This document shows, piece after piece, positions 43,926 through 53,800 of a stretch of 64,000 bases of DNA. This stretch comes from Granulicella sp. L60 (GTDB lineage Bacteria; Acidobacteriota; Terriglobia; Terriglobales; Acidobacteriaceae), in NCBI RefSeq assembly GCF_009765825.1, contig NZ_LMUR01000015.1, positions 181,216-245,215 on the forward strand, read 5' to 3'. Positions within the stretch are counted from its first letter, which is position 1. Every line of letters begins with the position of its first letter. Below the pieces are notes generated by a model that was not told the DNA's origin, searched no databases, and saw nothing but the letters and a program-made list of their open reading frames with translations. The position numbers and the translations under genes were made by a program.

Positions 43926-45115
43926 AACTGTCTTCTTCCTAGCGTCGGCGTCAGATCGTTGTGGCTGCAGTTGCCGAAAACGGAACAGCCATTGTGCAGA
44001 TGCGTGTAGAGCTGGAGATAGGCCTCAGCAATACGAGGACTCGAAAAACGGCCAACAGCAGCGGGACGTAATCTAAGGTTTTTGAGCGCGGAGCGAGCGG
44101 CCAGAACGAAGTCATCTTCCGCCGAAGGCTTCAACGGTGCGTAGTAACAGTAGGAACCGCCAACCTCGCGGAACGCCGGGATGTCGGAACACACAACCCG
44201 GCAGTGATGCATCATCGCCTCAACCACCGGAAGGCCAAAGCCTTCGATGATGGAGGGTGCCAGCAGCAGTTCGCAGTTTCGATAGCACCATTCAAGCGCA
44301 GAGTCATCGATTCCGCGCAGGAGAACGACATGATCCGACAGCTTCGCCTCGCGGATAAAGCGATGGATGTTCGCAGTCTCCGGCCCTTCTATCCCGATCA
44401 CAACAAGTCGCGACCTGGGGCTGATCTCTCCGCAAAGCAGCAGACGGCGAAACACCTGCATTGCGAGCACGATGTTTTTATTGCGACGGTGCTGTGCGAC
44501 GCAGAGAAGAAAAGGCTCGCCGTTCCATCCTGGCAGAGAACTCTCAGAAGTCGTCGCTGTACTGGATGAGGCAGGATCAACGCAGTTATAGATCGTGACC
44601 GCCTTCTGAAGGGCAAGTCGTGGAGCGTAGATATCGAGTCGGCGCAGCGTACTCTCTGACACACAGGCAATTGCATCGGCAGCATGGAGGCACTGTTGCA
44701 GAATCAGCCGGTTGACTAGCATCTTCGGGAACCCGAAGTTAGCCGGAATATCGTAGGGATACATATCATGCAGCGTAACCACAGTAGGGCACTGAAACAC
44801 GCTCTGCTTCAACGGAGAAGGATAGGCAAGATGAACGATATCTGCGCCCAGGCGCTCGGCGACCACAGGCAGCTGATTGTAGTACCAGAGATTGCGATGT
44901 ATCGTTCCGGTCCCAACCGAAACCTGCTCGATGTGAAGCTTGGCTTCATTCTGTGGTGCAGCCGCGCTCACCGATCCGTACTGCCACGGCGCAACCAGCA
45001 AATGCACTGCGGACACATCCGCGCGCATCAAGAGGCATCGAGCCATATTCGATGCATGGCGCGTTACACCGGAGAGATGCTCTGAGGATGCTACTGCAGC
45101 AATGACGATCTTCAT
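43922..45115 (-). CDS. GT4-family glycosyltransferase
   Basis: 397 residues, GT-B fold. The N-terminal domain has VIAAVASSEHLSGVTRHASN, DIVHLAYPSPLKQSVF and VVTLHDMYPYDIPANFG. The C-terminal donor domain has PFLLCVAQHRRNKNIVLAM, LVVIGIEGPE, VVLLRGIDDSALEWCYRNCE and the nucleotide-sugar ExE motif in LLLAPSIIEGFGLPVVEAM. A retaining transferase acting at the cytoplasmic face during repeat-unit assembly. Overlaps its neighbours by four bases at each end, consistent with strict co-translation within the locus. Confidence 0.93.
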   Translation of the reverse strand: MKIVIAAVASSEHLSGVTRHASNMARCLLMRADVSAVHLLVAPWQYGSVSAAAPQNEAKLHIEQVSVGTGTIHRNLWYYNQLPVVAERLGADIVHLAYPSPLKQSVFQCPTVVTLHDMYPYDIPANFGFPKMLVNRLILQQCLHAADAIACVSESTLRRLDIYAPRLALQKAVTIYNCVDPASSSTATTSESSLPGWNGEPFLLCVAQHRRNKNIVLAMQVFRRLLLCGEISPRSRLVVIGIEGPETANIHRFIREAKLSDHVVLLRGIDDSALEWCYRNCELLLAPSIIEGFGLPVVEAMMHHCRVVCSDIPAFREVGGSYCYYAPLKPSAEDDFVLAARSALKNLRLRPAAVGRFSSPRIAEAYLQLYTHLHNGCSVFGNCSHNDLTPTLGRRQL

Positions 45116-46329
45116 AGTCGACCCTCCCTCGCTCTCAACTGCGGCGCTGCCAGGGAGAGACTAATGAGAGCGAGAAACCAGAGCGGCAGTGAAAGGTCGA
45201 ACACCTCCGTATCGGCCAATCCTCGAACGATCACGAAGATCAACATGCCGAGAAAAAGCGTCCGCGTGGGGCTGGAGGGAAGTTTGCGAATCTGCCGGTA
45301 AAAGCTGGTATAAAGCATTACCAGCATAAGTACGCCTGCTACGCCGTAGGTGTAAAACTGCTGCAGCAACTCGTTGTGTGCATGCCGTGGTTCGAAATCG
45401 CCGAACGATGGAACGACCTTCCATACAGAGTGAAACCCGTGCCCTATCCACGGATGCTCAAATGCCAGGTCAAGGATGACCGCCCAGATCCCGATCCTGC
45501 CGGTCAGAGTCTCAGATTGGTTTCCAGCATTGGTGTAAACTTCGTAATAATCTCCAAGCAGATTCCAGAACGCTGCGACCACGAGACCTGCCCCAACCCA
45601 GAGCATGACCTTGGTTCTTTTGCTTATGGTTGCGTCCTTCGCAAGAATAAAAGCCTCTGCGACGACAAACGCAATAATCGTAGTTTTACTTAGGCTGCGA
45701 AGGAGCGTAATCGCCAGGAAAGCGGCCGGAAGCTTCCATATCTTTCTTCCGTTGTTGATGAGATACTGCGCCAAAAATAAAGCAAAGGCGCAAGCAAAAC
45801 CAATCTGGTTTGGACCTAGAAGCTCTTCGTCGCCGAGACGGAGGTCATATTCAGCAGGTAAAATCCAAGCGATCAGTGCGACACCGCAAGCGCCCGCCAC
45901 ATATCCTGCCATCAAGCTGGAGGTAACACTCTCTTCTGAGTCAGTGCGGAGCAGCAGGACAACGCAGAAAACGTCAGCTGCCATCGCAGACCAATAAGCT
46001 GCTGCAGCCGGAACCGATACCGCTGCCGTCCAAATCAAACTGCACAAAGAGAATCCGACAAAGACTAAAACCCAACGAAAGCACGTTATTTGGGTTAGTG
46101 TTCGGAAAGTCAATGCGGCTGGCCCCATCGAATGAAATATAACGACGGCGAGGAACAGAAGGTTAGATGCAATGCTTATCTCGACTCCTAGTTGTGGATC
46201 CGCGAGAAAAGCTCGAACCGATAGAAGAATGAGAATGAGGCGGAAGGAGAAGAAAAAGCCGAGCAAACCCGGAAGAACATTCGCCGATGAGCGATCAATC
46301 ACAACAGAACCCATGGTAGCTACACTCAT
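45112..46329 (-). CDS. O-antigen ligase/polymerase-family membrane protein (Wzy-like)
   Basis: 405 residues with about 11 hydrophobic helices. The periplasmic Wzy_C loop is recognisable: AFEHPWIGHGFHSVWKV, then FEPRHAHNELLQQFYTYGVA, with the catalytic His pair seen in WaaL/Wzy proteins. It would polymerise or ligate polyprenyl-linked repeat units on the outer face of the inner membrane. In this locus, between a flippase and GT genes and with a Wzz gene present, Wzy is the more likely role. Confidence 0.87.
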   Translation of the reverse strand: MSVATMGSVVIDRSSANVLPGLLGFFFSFRLILILLSVRAFLADPQLGVEISIASNLLFLAVVIFHSMGPAALTFRTLTQITCFRWVLVFVGFSLCSLIWTAAVSVPAAAAYWSAMAADVFCVVLLLRTDSEESVTSSLMAGYVAGACGVALIAWILPAEYDLRLGDEELLGPNQIGFACAFALFLAQYLINNGRKIWKLPAAFLAITLLRSLSKTTIIAFVVAEAFILAKDATISKRTKVMLWVGAGLVVAAFWNLLGDYYEVYTNAGNQSETLTGRIGIWAVILDLAFEHPWIGHGFHSVWKVVPSFGDFEPRHAHNELLQQFYTYGVAGVLMLVMLYTSFYRQIRKLPSSPTRTLFLGMLIFVIVRGLADTEVFDLSLPLWFLALISLSLAAPQLRAREGRL

Positions 46330-47636
46330 GCTCCCTCACATACTGTAGAAACAGCCAGATTGCCGGGCTTGCGCAGTAAACGAATGAGTGGGTAATACAT
46401 GGTCAAGGTAACCAGGGCGTAGCAAAGCCGGGCAAATGCTATCCCGTGAACACCGGTACGCGGCAGAAGCCATGACATCAGAAGAAGCATCGCCAAACCA
46501 CCGGTAAGATTGATCCAGGTAACAACATGTACGCGACCTAGAGCAAGCAGTGAGTAGTAGCCAGTTACGCTAAGGCCAAGCAGCGCAAAGCTCCATACAA
46601 TTGGTACCAATATCACAGCAGAGCCTTGCGCGATTGCTCCCCCCACCCAGGCATTGAGAAGAGGTCTACCAAAAAATAAAACGACCACGGTCCCAAGAGA
46701 AACAAGAAATAGATTGACAGAGAAGGCTCTAACTATTGTCTTACCAAGTGCCACATTATCTGCTGAATTTTTACGTCCTGACAAATAAGGGAACAGGAAG
46801 TGCAAACCTGATGCGGAAATCCCATAAATGGGTTGAGCCAGTTGAACGCACAACGCATAAGTAGTAACAGTTGCCGCACCAAGCGAGATTCCGAGGATTA
46901 GCCGATCTGCCTGACTAAAGATAACGCTAGCCACAGCAAGCAGCCAGCTGTACGTTCCAAAGCTAAATAGCGCTGACGTAGCCTTGCGATCGAACGTCGG
47001 CCACAATGAATCTGCACCTAGATGTTGCTGCAGACGCAGAAGTTGTGCTGTAGTTCCCAAAATCATGATGACTGCTGCTGCTATCATGATGCTAATGACA
47101 CCGCGCCTACAAAGAACGAGCAGCGCAGAGATTCCGAGCGTGAGTAGTCGTCCACAAATACTAATGCGTACCGCGGCGCCGTAACGCTGAAAAGCTCTTT
47201 GCGTGCTAATGCAGACACTTTCAATTGCTCGCGCCAGTATCAGGAAACTTGCGATACGTAGGGACCAAAGGCAGATTTTTTGTAGTTTGTCGTCGGATGG
47301 TGCAAGATGAATAACCGCAAAAGGTACCAAGATCCAACAGGCTATCGCAAGCAAACCGCCAAGTAGAAGATTGATCCCCAACATACTCCGGACAGCACGT
47401 AATAGTATGTTCGAGTCACCTAGACTAGCCATGCTAGCGACATATTGGATGTTGGCGTCGCCAAAACCTGAAGCAATGATACTTCCAGTACTTACAGCTG
47501 CGGAGATTACTACCCAGATGCCATATTGTGCGACGCCAAGATGGTTTATCAATATCGGCGCAGTGAGTAGCATCGCAATAGGATAAGCAGCATACTCAAG
47601 CACACCATATACGGCATTGGAGACATGAGCTTTCAT
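46326..47636 (-). CDS. Polysaccharide flippase (Wzx/MOP family)
   Basis: 436 residues with 12-14 hydrophobic helices. Start MKAHVSNAVYGVLEYAAYPI, then PILINHLGVAQYGIWVVISA, the usual opening of MOP-family exporters; a repeat-symmetric second half follows. Transports undecaprenyl-diphosphate repeat units across the inner membrane. Overlaps Wzz upstream and the ligase/polymerase downstream by four bases each. Confidence 0.9.
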   Translation of the reverse strand: MKAHVSNAVYGVLEYAAYPIAMLLTAPILINHLGVAQYGIWVVISAAVSTGSIIASGFGDANIQYVASMASLGDSNILLRAVRSMLGINLLLGGLLAIACWILVPFAVIHLAPSDDKLQKICLWSLRIASFLILARAIESVCISTQRAFQRYGAAVRISICGRLLTLGISALLVLCRRGVISIMIAAAVIMILGTTAQLLRLQQHLGADSLWPTFDRKATSALFSFGTYSWLLAVASVIFSQADRLILGISLGAATVTTYALCVQLAQPIYGISASGLHFLFPYLSGRKNSADNVALGKTIVRAFSVNLFLVSLGTVVVLFFGRPLLNAWVGGAIAQGSAVILVPIVWSFALLGLSVTGYYSLLALGRVHVVTWINLTGGLAMLLLMSWLLPRTGVHGIAFARLCYALVTLTMYYPLIRLLRKPGNLAVSTVCEGA

Positions 47637-48931
47637 TGGGCATCCCGTCGTAGCGGCAGGTAGCGACCTATGTAAGCGCGAAAAGTGGAGGAGATCTCAT
47701 TTGCGAGAAGCTTGCGCGGATCGTTTCGACTAACCTGCTCCCAGCGATGACGATTGAGGATATAAACGAAAGCGACTCCCATAAAAAACATGATAAGAAT
47801 TAGAGTCATCAATGTGCGTGGAGGAAAAGATTTCTTTTCTGCAATGAGCGGTAGATCGATAACACTGACAACAGGTGTATCCTTTGCTTCTTCAATACGC
47901 GCCATCTCATACTGCTGTGATAAAAGCTCGAAGACGGTCTCCTGGATTCGGACATTACGGTAAAGATTCGCATAGGGAACTGCGAGACGCGGGATTTGTC
48001 GAAGAGAAGGGTACATCTCTTCATTCTTCGCTCCTCCATCCTTAGATTCGTTTTCCGCTGGCTGAGTACTGCTGCCGCTCATCTTAGTGAGTTCATGCTT
48101 TAGACTTGCGATACGAGCCTGGGTAGCACGAACGCGTATATTTTCGTTACCATAAATTTGCTCTAACGAATCAAGCTCGGATTCACTCACAATTAGCTCT
48201 GCCTGGAGCTTGGAGGCCGCATCGACCATTGCTCGAGTCTGTTCCTTGATATCAAGTGTTGTATTTACACTAGAAAATTCACTAAGATCCTTTTCCGCTT
48301 GCAGTAGTTCCGCCTGCACACTGACAAGGCGTTTCTCAATAAATTCGCGTTCACGCCGAGCGGACGAAGTACTAGCATGAGTAAGAAGCTTATTTAGCTC
48401 GTCGAGATAGCTTTGGGTGATTGCCTGAGCGCGTTTTGGGTCAGTATCGGTGAAGGTGATACTAATCACTCCACTCTTCTTATCTTCTACAATTGCCGTG
48501 TGATGTCCAAGATACTTTTCTGTTTCGATTCGATAGCGCTTGTGGTACACGTGCTGTAGGTCGTAATGATCGATAATGCGGTCACTGAGGGTACGGCTCC
48601 TCATCAGATCAATATAAAGTGCACTTGATGTCTTGCCTCCTAGCAGAGTACTTGCGAGGCCACCGACGCTGCCCAATCCACCCAAAGAACGACCAGCAAG
48701 AGCGGCGAGCATTGCAGCTCCTGAACTGCTCGACTGGTCCGGAGGCATAATGCGAGCTACGGACTCGTATCGTTTCGGCATTGTGAAAGCTATGACAGCG
48801 CTTAGAATAAAGCCCACGGCAGCGGCACGAGCAAGTGTGCGCCGATAATGCCATAACAAGGTAGCGTTCGTGACCCAGTTAGGCGCGGGTTGGACTACTG
48901 AAGAAGATACGATAATCTCTGCGGTGGCCAC
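47633..48931 (-). CDS. Wzz-type chain-length determinant / polysaccharide co-polymerase
   Basis: 432 residues. First membrane helix near 35-50 (AAAVGFILSAVIAFTMP), then a Wzz domain (RYESVARIMPPDQSSSSGAA, KTSSALYIDLMRSRTLSDRI), a long coiled-coil (about 190-290, heptads of Glu/Leu), a GNVR-like region (LAVPYANLYRNVRIQETVFE, EEAKDTPVVSVIDLP), then the Pro-rich second helix (KKSFPPRTLMTLILIMFFMG). No cytoplasmic tyrosine-kinase domain is fused, and no separate BY-kinase gene is present. Sets polymer length and contacts the SLBB export protein. Confidence 0.9.
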   Translation of the reverse strand: MATAEIIVSSSVVQPAPNWVTNATLLWHYRRTLARAAAVGFILSAVIAFTMPKRYESVARIMPPDQSSSSGAAMLAALAGRSLGGLGSVGGLASTLLGGKTSSALYIDLMRSRTLSDRIIDHYDLQHVYHKRYRIETEKYLGHHTAIVEDKKSGVISITFTDTDPKRAQAITQSYLDELNKLLTHASTSSARREREFIEKRLVSVQAELLQAEKDLSEFSSVNTTLDIKEQTRAMVDAASKLQAELIVSESELDSLEQIYGNENIRVRATQARIASLKHELTKMSGSSTQPAENESKDGGAKNEEMYPSLRQIPRLAVPYANLYRNVRIQETVFELLSQQYEMARIEEAKDTPVVSVIDLPLIAEKKSFPPRTLMTLILIMFFMGVAFVYILNRHRWEQVSRNDPRKLLANEISSTFRAYIGRYLPLRRDAQ

Positions 48932-49023
48932 TAGAGCATCCTCATTGAAAATCCGTAGGAAATCGGAATATGTGACATCGGAATATTCATAGTTATGTAA
49001 ATAATTGTGAGTAAGCCTATTGC

Positions 49024-51987
49024 CTAAAGAAGGCCTGCAACTGCAGCCGTGATCGCGATCGAAGAGGATAATTGAGCGACAGTGAGTAAATTTCTCCAGA
49101 AAAGAGAACCAATAATCTTTTGTGGAACAACAATCACATCGCCAGGATCGAGTCGGGTAGAAAGAACATTTCCGCTATACCATTCACCAGAATGTCGTCC
49201 GACGACCGATCCATTTGCGCGAATGACGAATATCTCTTTTCGGTTTGCAACTTCATTCGTTCCCCCAGCTCGGCGAAGATACCAGCCCGCCTCCTTCCCA
49301 GGGACAAAGGTGATGGCGGATGAGTTGTAAACTTGGCCGGTTACCAATACGAAGCCAGGCCGTTTCGGAATCGTCAGGACATCCCCACTCCGCATCTCAA
49401 CGTCAGCTGGCGTACCGGCCCAACTGTTGATGTCTGCACTGATGTGGATGACTAAGCGGCCGGTTGAAGGTTGACTGCGTAAGCGTTCCAGAACCTGATT
49501 TTGCTGTTGCGCCGCAGCCTGTAAAGTAGCGGTTTGATCCTGTGTCGTCAGATTAGCTCCCAGGCGTGCTGATGCTGAGGTCGTTTCTATCTGACGGATG
49601 AGCTCCATTCGGCTCTTTTCCTCAAGCTCTTTGACCTGTGTTCGCACTAGAACCGCACCTGAGGCATATGCCGTGTCGCGTAGGCCACCAGCGCGTCGCA
49701 ACACGGAACTCAGATGCTCTCCCTCTTGAAGGCCATAGCTGCCGGGGTAAGTTACCTCGCCCTTCAAAACAATAGAGGCACCGATATCGTTCCAACCTGA
49801 TATCTGATGGATGGTTAGAACGTCACCAGCTTTCAACGGGACGTCTGTTGGGATGTCACCAAATTTCATGGACGTACTGATGTTGACTGCTGTACGCTGA
49901 CTAACGATCTTCTTTCCATCCTGCACGGTGTAACTCGTCAGGTCTGCACTATCGAGCAATGCGTCACGCTTAAAGCCACCAGCCATCTTGATAAGCTGTG
50001 ACGTAGTCATGCCTTGCGAAAGAGCGTAGGATCCCGGTCGCAACACCTCGCCGCGAATTACCACAACTGGAGAATCCACCTGATATCTACCAAATATTCG
50101 GACAGTATCAAAAGGCTGCAGTGAGAGCTTTGTATTTCCAATCAAGACGTCGGCCACATCAAATTCGATTGTCTCGGGATGAAGGTCAGGTGAAACTAAT
50201 CGAACAATATCGCCTCTTGCAGCTGGCTCAGGCAGCAGGTCCTGATAGGTTCTGATTACATCACTAAGTTGCATGCCATCACGATAAGGGAACTTCCCTG
50301 GACGGACGACGTGACCTTCAACGTAAATAGCTCGTTCACTGTAAGGCAGGATAGGGGCTACGTGAATGCGGTCGCCATCTTTGACCGTAAATGAGGCAAT
50401 AACATCCAGCATCGACTTCGACGTGCCCGATGAAGGCAAAGGCAAACTCACTGTTTCGCGTTGCTGATTCGGTTGGATTCGCTCAATCGTGATGTGATCG
50501 AGTGCGGCTGCAACTGTTACTCCTCCTGCATCTTCTAGTACTTCGGCGAGGTTGGAGCTTCCTTTGAGCTCATAAATTGCCGGACGCTTGACCATTCCAA
50601 AGATCGCGACCTGCTGGCCAGCGGGAGGGACAAGCAGCGTATCACCAGCCTCCAGACGCTCGTCATCCATACGCATTCCATGCAATAGAAAATCGTAGAG
50701 ATCTACTTCACGGAGCAGAACCTTTCCACGATAGTGCCGAATGATACGAAGCGAACCCACACTGGTAGGTCCTCCAGCTGCATACAGAGCATTGATCGGA
50801 GTAGAGAGCGAGCTGATATCGTATGCCCCGGGACGTTGCACATCGCCGACCACATAGACTCGAACACTTCGCAGTCGCGCAATCGTTATATCAACACGAG
50901 CATTGCGGAATTGCTGCTTCAATGCATCTTCAATTGTGGTTTGTGCATGTTGTAAGGTAAGTCCCGCGACCACGAGCGAACCGGCTTCTGGAAGGACAAT
51001 CTTTCCTTCACGGTCAATTACGCGTGTAATGCTTTGTGAGACACCGCCCCAGATGTTGATTGTTAACCCGTCACCAGTGCCCAGTATGTAATCTGGACCA
51101 ACAGGTAGATCAATTGGCATGTTATGTGTTCCCAGCCCCACAGCAGTGGAGGAGGGTGTATCGTGATTGACAAAGACCTCAGACGCAAAGCGCTTGAGTT
51201 TATTGCTGTCTTGCGGGATTTGTGTGTACAAATCACGTAAGGAGTGCAAATTGTACGGAGTCGGAACATGAAGAACATGTGGGTCGTCAGTAACGTTATG
51301 CTGGTTCTCTGGAGTGTTGCGGGGCATCTGGCCTGAGGCTTGATTACCTGTGCTCAAAGATATAGAAGGTCCGTTAGGTGTTGCATCTGATTGATCTGAC
51401 GTAGATGACGGTAAAGTGTCGGAGAGTTCGTTTCTTGGTAGTTGAGAAAGAGTATCAAGTGTAGTACCGGACGATGAAGATTGGTCATCGTTGCCAAGAG
51501 AGACATCTGTGGCGGAGCGGCGAATATCGGCTGCCGAAATATATCCTCTGGAGCGGAGCCACACGGTGATATTCGCGCGTAGGTCGGCGTTACTAGCAAT
51601 CTGACTAAATAACATCTCATCGGTAATGGAGTCTGCTTGGATTTTGACGCCCTGCTGCTGAAGTTGATCGGCAAGAAGTGACTTCAGCTCTACAATCAGC
51701 TCCGGGCGCTGCTGAAGAATTGAGTTAATCTGCATTGCCGTCAATGAGCTGGCTGCGCTGAACTCATTCGAGCTTGAACTTGAAGAAGTTAATCTAGAAT
51801 CTGGCGCGTCAGATGTTGTCGAGCTGTTTGAATCCGTATCGGTGGCCGAGGATCCCAAAGGCGAAGAGGTGCTCGATGGAGCGGATGGTAGCTGCTGTGA
51901 AAGGATAGTACCACAGGCAAAGATCAGTATCGTCACTAGAGCGAAGCTGCTTCGTGCTGCAAACCGAATTATTTCCCGCATAGTCAT
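49024..51987 (-). CDS. Wza-like SLBB polysaccharide export protein, unusually large
   Basis: 987 residues from ATG 51987 (one-base TAATG overlap with the upstream gene). Signal peptide near 7-28, then about 200 residues of Ser/Thr-rich linker. A Poly_export domain follows (VGPDYILGTGDGLTINIWGG). At least five SLBB repeats then span the rest (RVYVVGDVQRPGAYDISSLS; QVAIFGMVKRPAIYELKGSS; IYVEGHVVRPGKFPYRDGMQ; VVIRGEVLRPGSYALSQGMT; IVLKGEVTYPGSYGLQEGEH; FVLVTGQVYNSSAITFVPG). Wza has three such repeats in 380 residues, so this is an extended form common in Acidobacteriota. It would form the periplasmic and outer-membrane channel. Confidence 0.9.
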   Translation of the reverse strand: MTMREIIRFAARSSFALVTILIFACGTILSQQLPSAPSSTSSPLGSSATDTDSNSSTTSDAPDSRLTSSSSSSNEFSAASSLTAMQINSILQQRPELIVELKSLLADQLQQQGVKIQADSITDEMLFSQIASNADLRANITVWLRSRGYISAADIRRSATDVSLGNDDQSSSSGTTLDTLSQLPRNELSDTLPSSTSDQSDATPNGPSISLSTGNQASGQMPRNTPENQHNVTDDPHVLHVPTPYNLHSLRDLYTQIPQDSNKLKRFASEVFVNHDTPSSTAVGLGTHNMPIDLPVGPDYILGTGDGLTINIWGGVSQSITRVIDREGKIVLPEAGSLVVAGLTLQHAQTTIEDALKQQFRNARVDITIARLRSVRVYVVGDVQRPGAYDISSLSTPINALYAAGGPTSVGSLRIIRHYRGKVLLREVDLYDFLLHGMRMDDERLEAGDTLLVPPAGQQVAIFGMVKRPAIYELKGSSNLAEVLEDAGGVTVAAALDHITIERIQPNQQRETVSLPLPSSGTSKSMLDVIASFTVKDGDRIHVAPILPYSERAIYVEGHVVRPGKFPYRDGMQLSDVIRTYQDLLPEPAARGDIVRLVSPDLHPETIEFDVADVLIGNTKLSLQPFDTVRIFGRYQVDSPVVVIRGEVLRPGSYALSQGMTTSQLIKMAGGFKRDALLDSADLTSYTVQDGKKIVSQRTAVNISTSMKFGDIPTDVPLKAGDVLTIHQISGWNDIGASIVLKGEVTYPGSYGLQEGEHLSSVLRRAGGLRDTAYASGAVLVRTQVKELEEKSRMELIRQIETTSASARLGANLTTQDQTATLQAAAQQQNQVLERLRSQPSTGRLVIHISADINSWAGTPADVEMRSGDVLTIPKRPGFVLVTGQVYNSSAITFVPGKEAGWYLRRAGGTNEVANRKEIFVIRANGSVVGRHSGEWYSGNVLSTRLDPGDVIVVPQKIIGSLFWRNLLTVAQLSSSIAITAAVAGLL

Positions 51988-53297
51988 TAGACCTTCGCAT
52001 TCGTAAAGCTTGATTTCTTTTTGGTCGAATTTGTTCTTGAAAAGCCCAGAGAGTGCCGACGGCGTTTCCAGCGCACATTCTCGATTGCGTAACGATGTCC
52101 TTCGATCAGATGGAATCGGAGACGAAAGATGACGAAGCGTCCCTGGTAGACGGTATTGCGAATGCGAGTCCATAGGCTATCGTTGGATCGAGTTAATGTG
52201 ATTCTTGGTGCACGATGCAGTGGAAGCAGTCTGCTAGTCCTATCACGCAGGATCTCATCACCGCTCTGTAGCTCATCTCGCAGAAGAAAATAGAGCTTCG
52301 TTCCCGGAAAATCCGCAAGGACTGATCTTCTGCCATACTGATTCGTCCAAAGCCTTACAGGAGCAGGCAGAGTGTCTAGCGTCCATGAGTTGAGACACTC
52401 CGGGGCTTTCGCTCCGAAGATTTTGGATGAAATCAAGGTGGATATACCGATAGCGATATCTGTATGGTGGCGAGAATTAGATCGCTCTCGAACTTCTTTC
52501 CAAAACAATGTGTCGCTGTAGCGTGCTAGGACATGGCGCTTATATTCGAGAAGCCAGGAGACACGAGTATATGGGCTACAAATATGCCCAAAGAGATGGC
52601 ATGCCTGTTCGAGAAATTGATCAGCCCGCGAAAGAACTGGGAACGCGTGACCGTTCCAAGAACGCCAACTCAGCCGATCAAGCCGTTCATCTCGGCTTGG
52701 CTGATGAGCGGTGTGTGTAGATGAAATGAAGTGCAGCTCAACCGAACGTTGAGGCTTCGATTTATACAAATCTGAGATGTTGGACAGGGCGGAAGCACCA
52801 GCTTTGAACTCCCAAGTTGTAGCGGTGGCTGCAGCTAATACATAGCCTGACGTGCACAGTATCTCGCGGCAGATATCCAGTTGATTAGCATTAACTAAAA
52901 AATCGAAGTCGAGTTGACAGCGTAATGTTGGATCTGGACAGGATTCTGGTGAAAGAGTGAATCCTTTTAGATTCGAATACTGTACGCCAGCCCGCTGGAA
53001 TGCTTGATTGATAGAAATAAACTCTTCATACATATCAGAAGTTCGATTGCGATTGTCGGCCAGATTCTGCCGAAGACGTGCGAGAGTTTCTGAAGGAAGA
53101 GAATTTTCAATACCTAAGCAAACAACTTGGTCGAGAAAGTAGAGTGACATTCCACTTGCATCGAGCCAGTGATAGGAGCGCAGCCACGCTGTCTTTTTGA
53201 ATTTTGAAAGGATTTTGTAAGACTGTTCAGGGGACTCGGTGAAGCTGGAAATGACAGCTTCTACAACCCTGCTGTCCGCGCGTGAGCTCCATCTCAT
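51987..53297 (-). CDS. NTP_transf_5-family nucleotidyltransferase-like protein (PF14907)
   Basis: 436 residues. The core block is VQYSNLKGFTLSPESCPDPT, followed by LDFDFLVN (the D-x-D pair of the fold), then a CREILCTSGY helix and SVELHFISSTH. This family is frequent in polysaccharide and lasso-type clusters, but no activity has been shown for most members. ATG at 53297 with AAGGAGAG. It opens the EPS operon, one base overlapping the export gene, and starts just 27 bases after the cytochrome c stop, so a transcript from the cupredoxin/cytochrome pair could continue into it. Confidence 0.8.
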   Translation of the reverse strand: MRWSSRADSRVVEAVISSFTESPEQSYKILSKFKKTAWLRSYHWLDASGMSLYFLDQVVCLGIENSLPSETLARLRQNLADNRNRTSDMYEEFISINQAFQRAGVQYSNLKGFTLSPESCPDPTLRCQLDFDFLVNANQLDICREILCTSGYVLAAATATTWEFKAGASALSNISDLYKSKPQRSVELHFISSTHTAHQPSRDERLDRLSWRSWNGHAFPVLSRADQFLEQACHLFGHICSPYTRVSWLLEYKRHVLARYSDTLFWKEVRERSNSRHHTDIAIGISTLISSKIFGAKAPECLNSWTLDTLPAPVRLWTNQYGRRSVLADFPGTKLYFLLRDELQSGDEILRDRTSRLLPLHRAPRITLTRSNDSLWTRIRNTVYQGRFVIFRLRFHLIEGHRYAIENVRWKRRRHSLGFSRTNSTKKKSSFTNAKV

Positions 53298-53324
53298 CTC
53301 GTCTCTCCTTACAAGTAATTTTGT

Positions 53325-53798
53325 TTAGTGGCTATACATTTCGGGTTCTCCGAGGCTGCCAGCGGGAGGCAGGTGACGAAGAAAAACTATAATTGACCAT
53401 ATTTCGTCATCGCTCAATATCCCGCTTGAGGCTGGCATGCCAGAAGGAGAGAGTCCATTGTCGATGATCCATTTCAGCTGCCCATCGGTGTAGTCCTGCA
53501 CCTCTCGAGAAGCAAGAGAAGGTAGAGGTGGGGATATGCGATCCGCAAAAGGAACTCCCGTATTCTGTCCGTCGATCCCGTGGCAGGCAACACAATAGTG
53601 GCCAAAAGCCTCTTTGCCCGCTGCCACGTTATCAGAATTAAAAACCAAGGGGTTTCTCTCTGACCTGCCGCCTACCGTGATATGGTGCTTCACAGCCACG
53701 ATGGTACGTCGCTCTAGGCTGCTTGGAGGGCTGACCCTGCAGCCGCATACCAAGAGGAGCATGCAACAAACGGTGATAGAGCAGATAGAAGACCGCAT
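53325..53798 (-). CDS. Cytochrome c lipoprotein
   Basis: 157 residues from ATG 53798 (GGAG six bases upstream). A lipoprotein-type signal (MLLLVCGC). One class I haem site, CVACHG (C69, C72, H73), in the GKEAFGHYCVACHGIDGQNT block, with M121 (SPSGMP) a likely distal ligand. LPSLASREVQDYTDGQLKWI and DDEIWSIIVFLRHLP are typical of small alcohol- or quinol-dehydrogenase-linked cytochromes. The start is two bases past the cupredoxin stop, so the two are almost certainly co-translated and may exchange electrons. Confidence 0.9.
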   Translation of the reverse strand: MRSSICSITVCCMLLLVCGCRVSPPSSLERRTIVAVKHHITVGGRSERNPLVFNSDNVAAGKEAFGHYCVACHGIDGQNTGVPFADRISPPLPSLASREVQDYTDGQLKWIIDNGLSPSGMPASSGILSDDEIWSIIVFLRHLPPAGSLGEPEMYSH

Positions 53799-53800
53799 GC

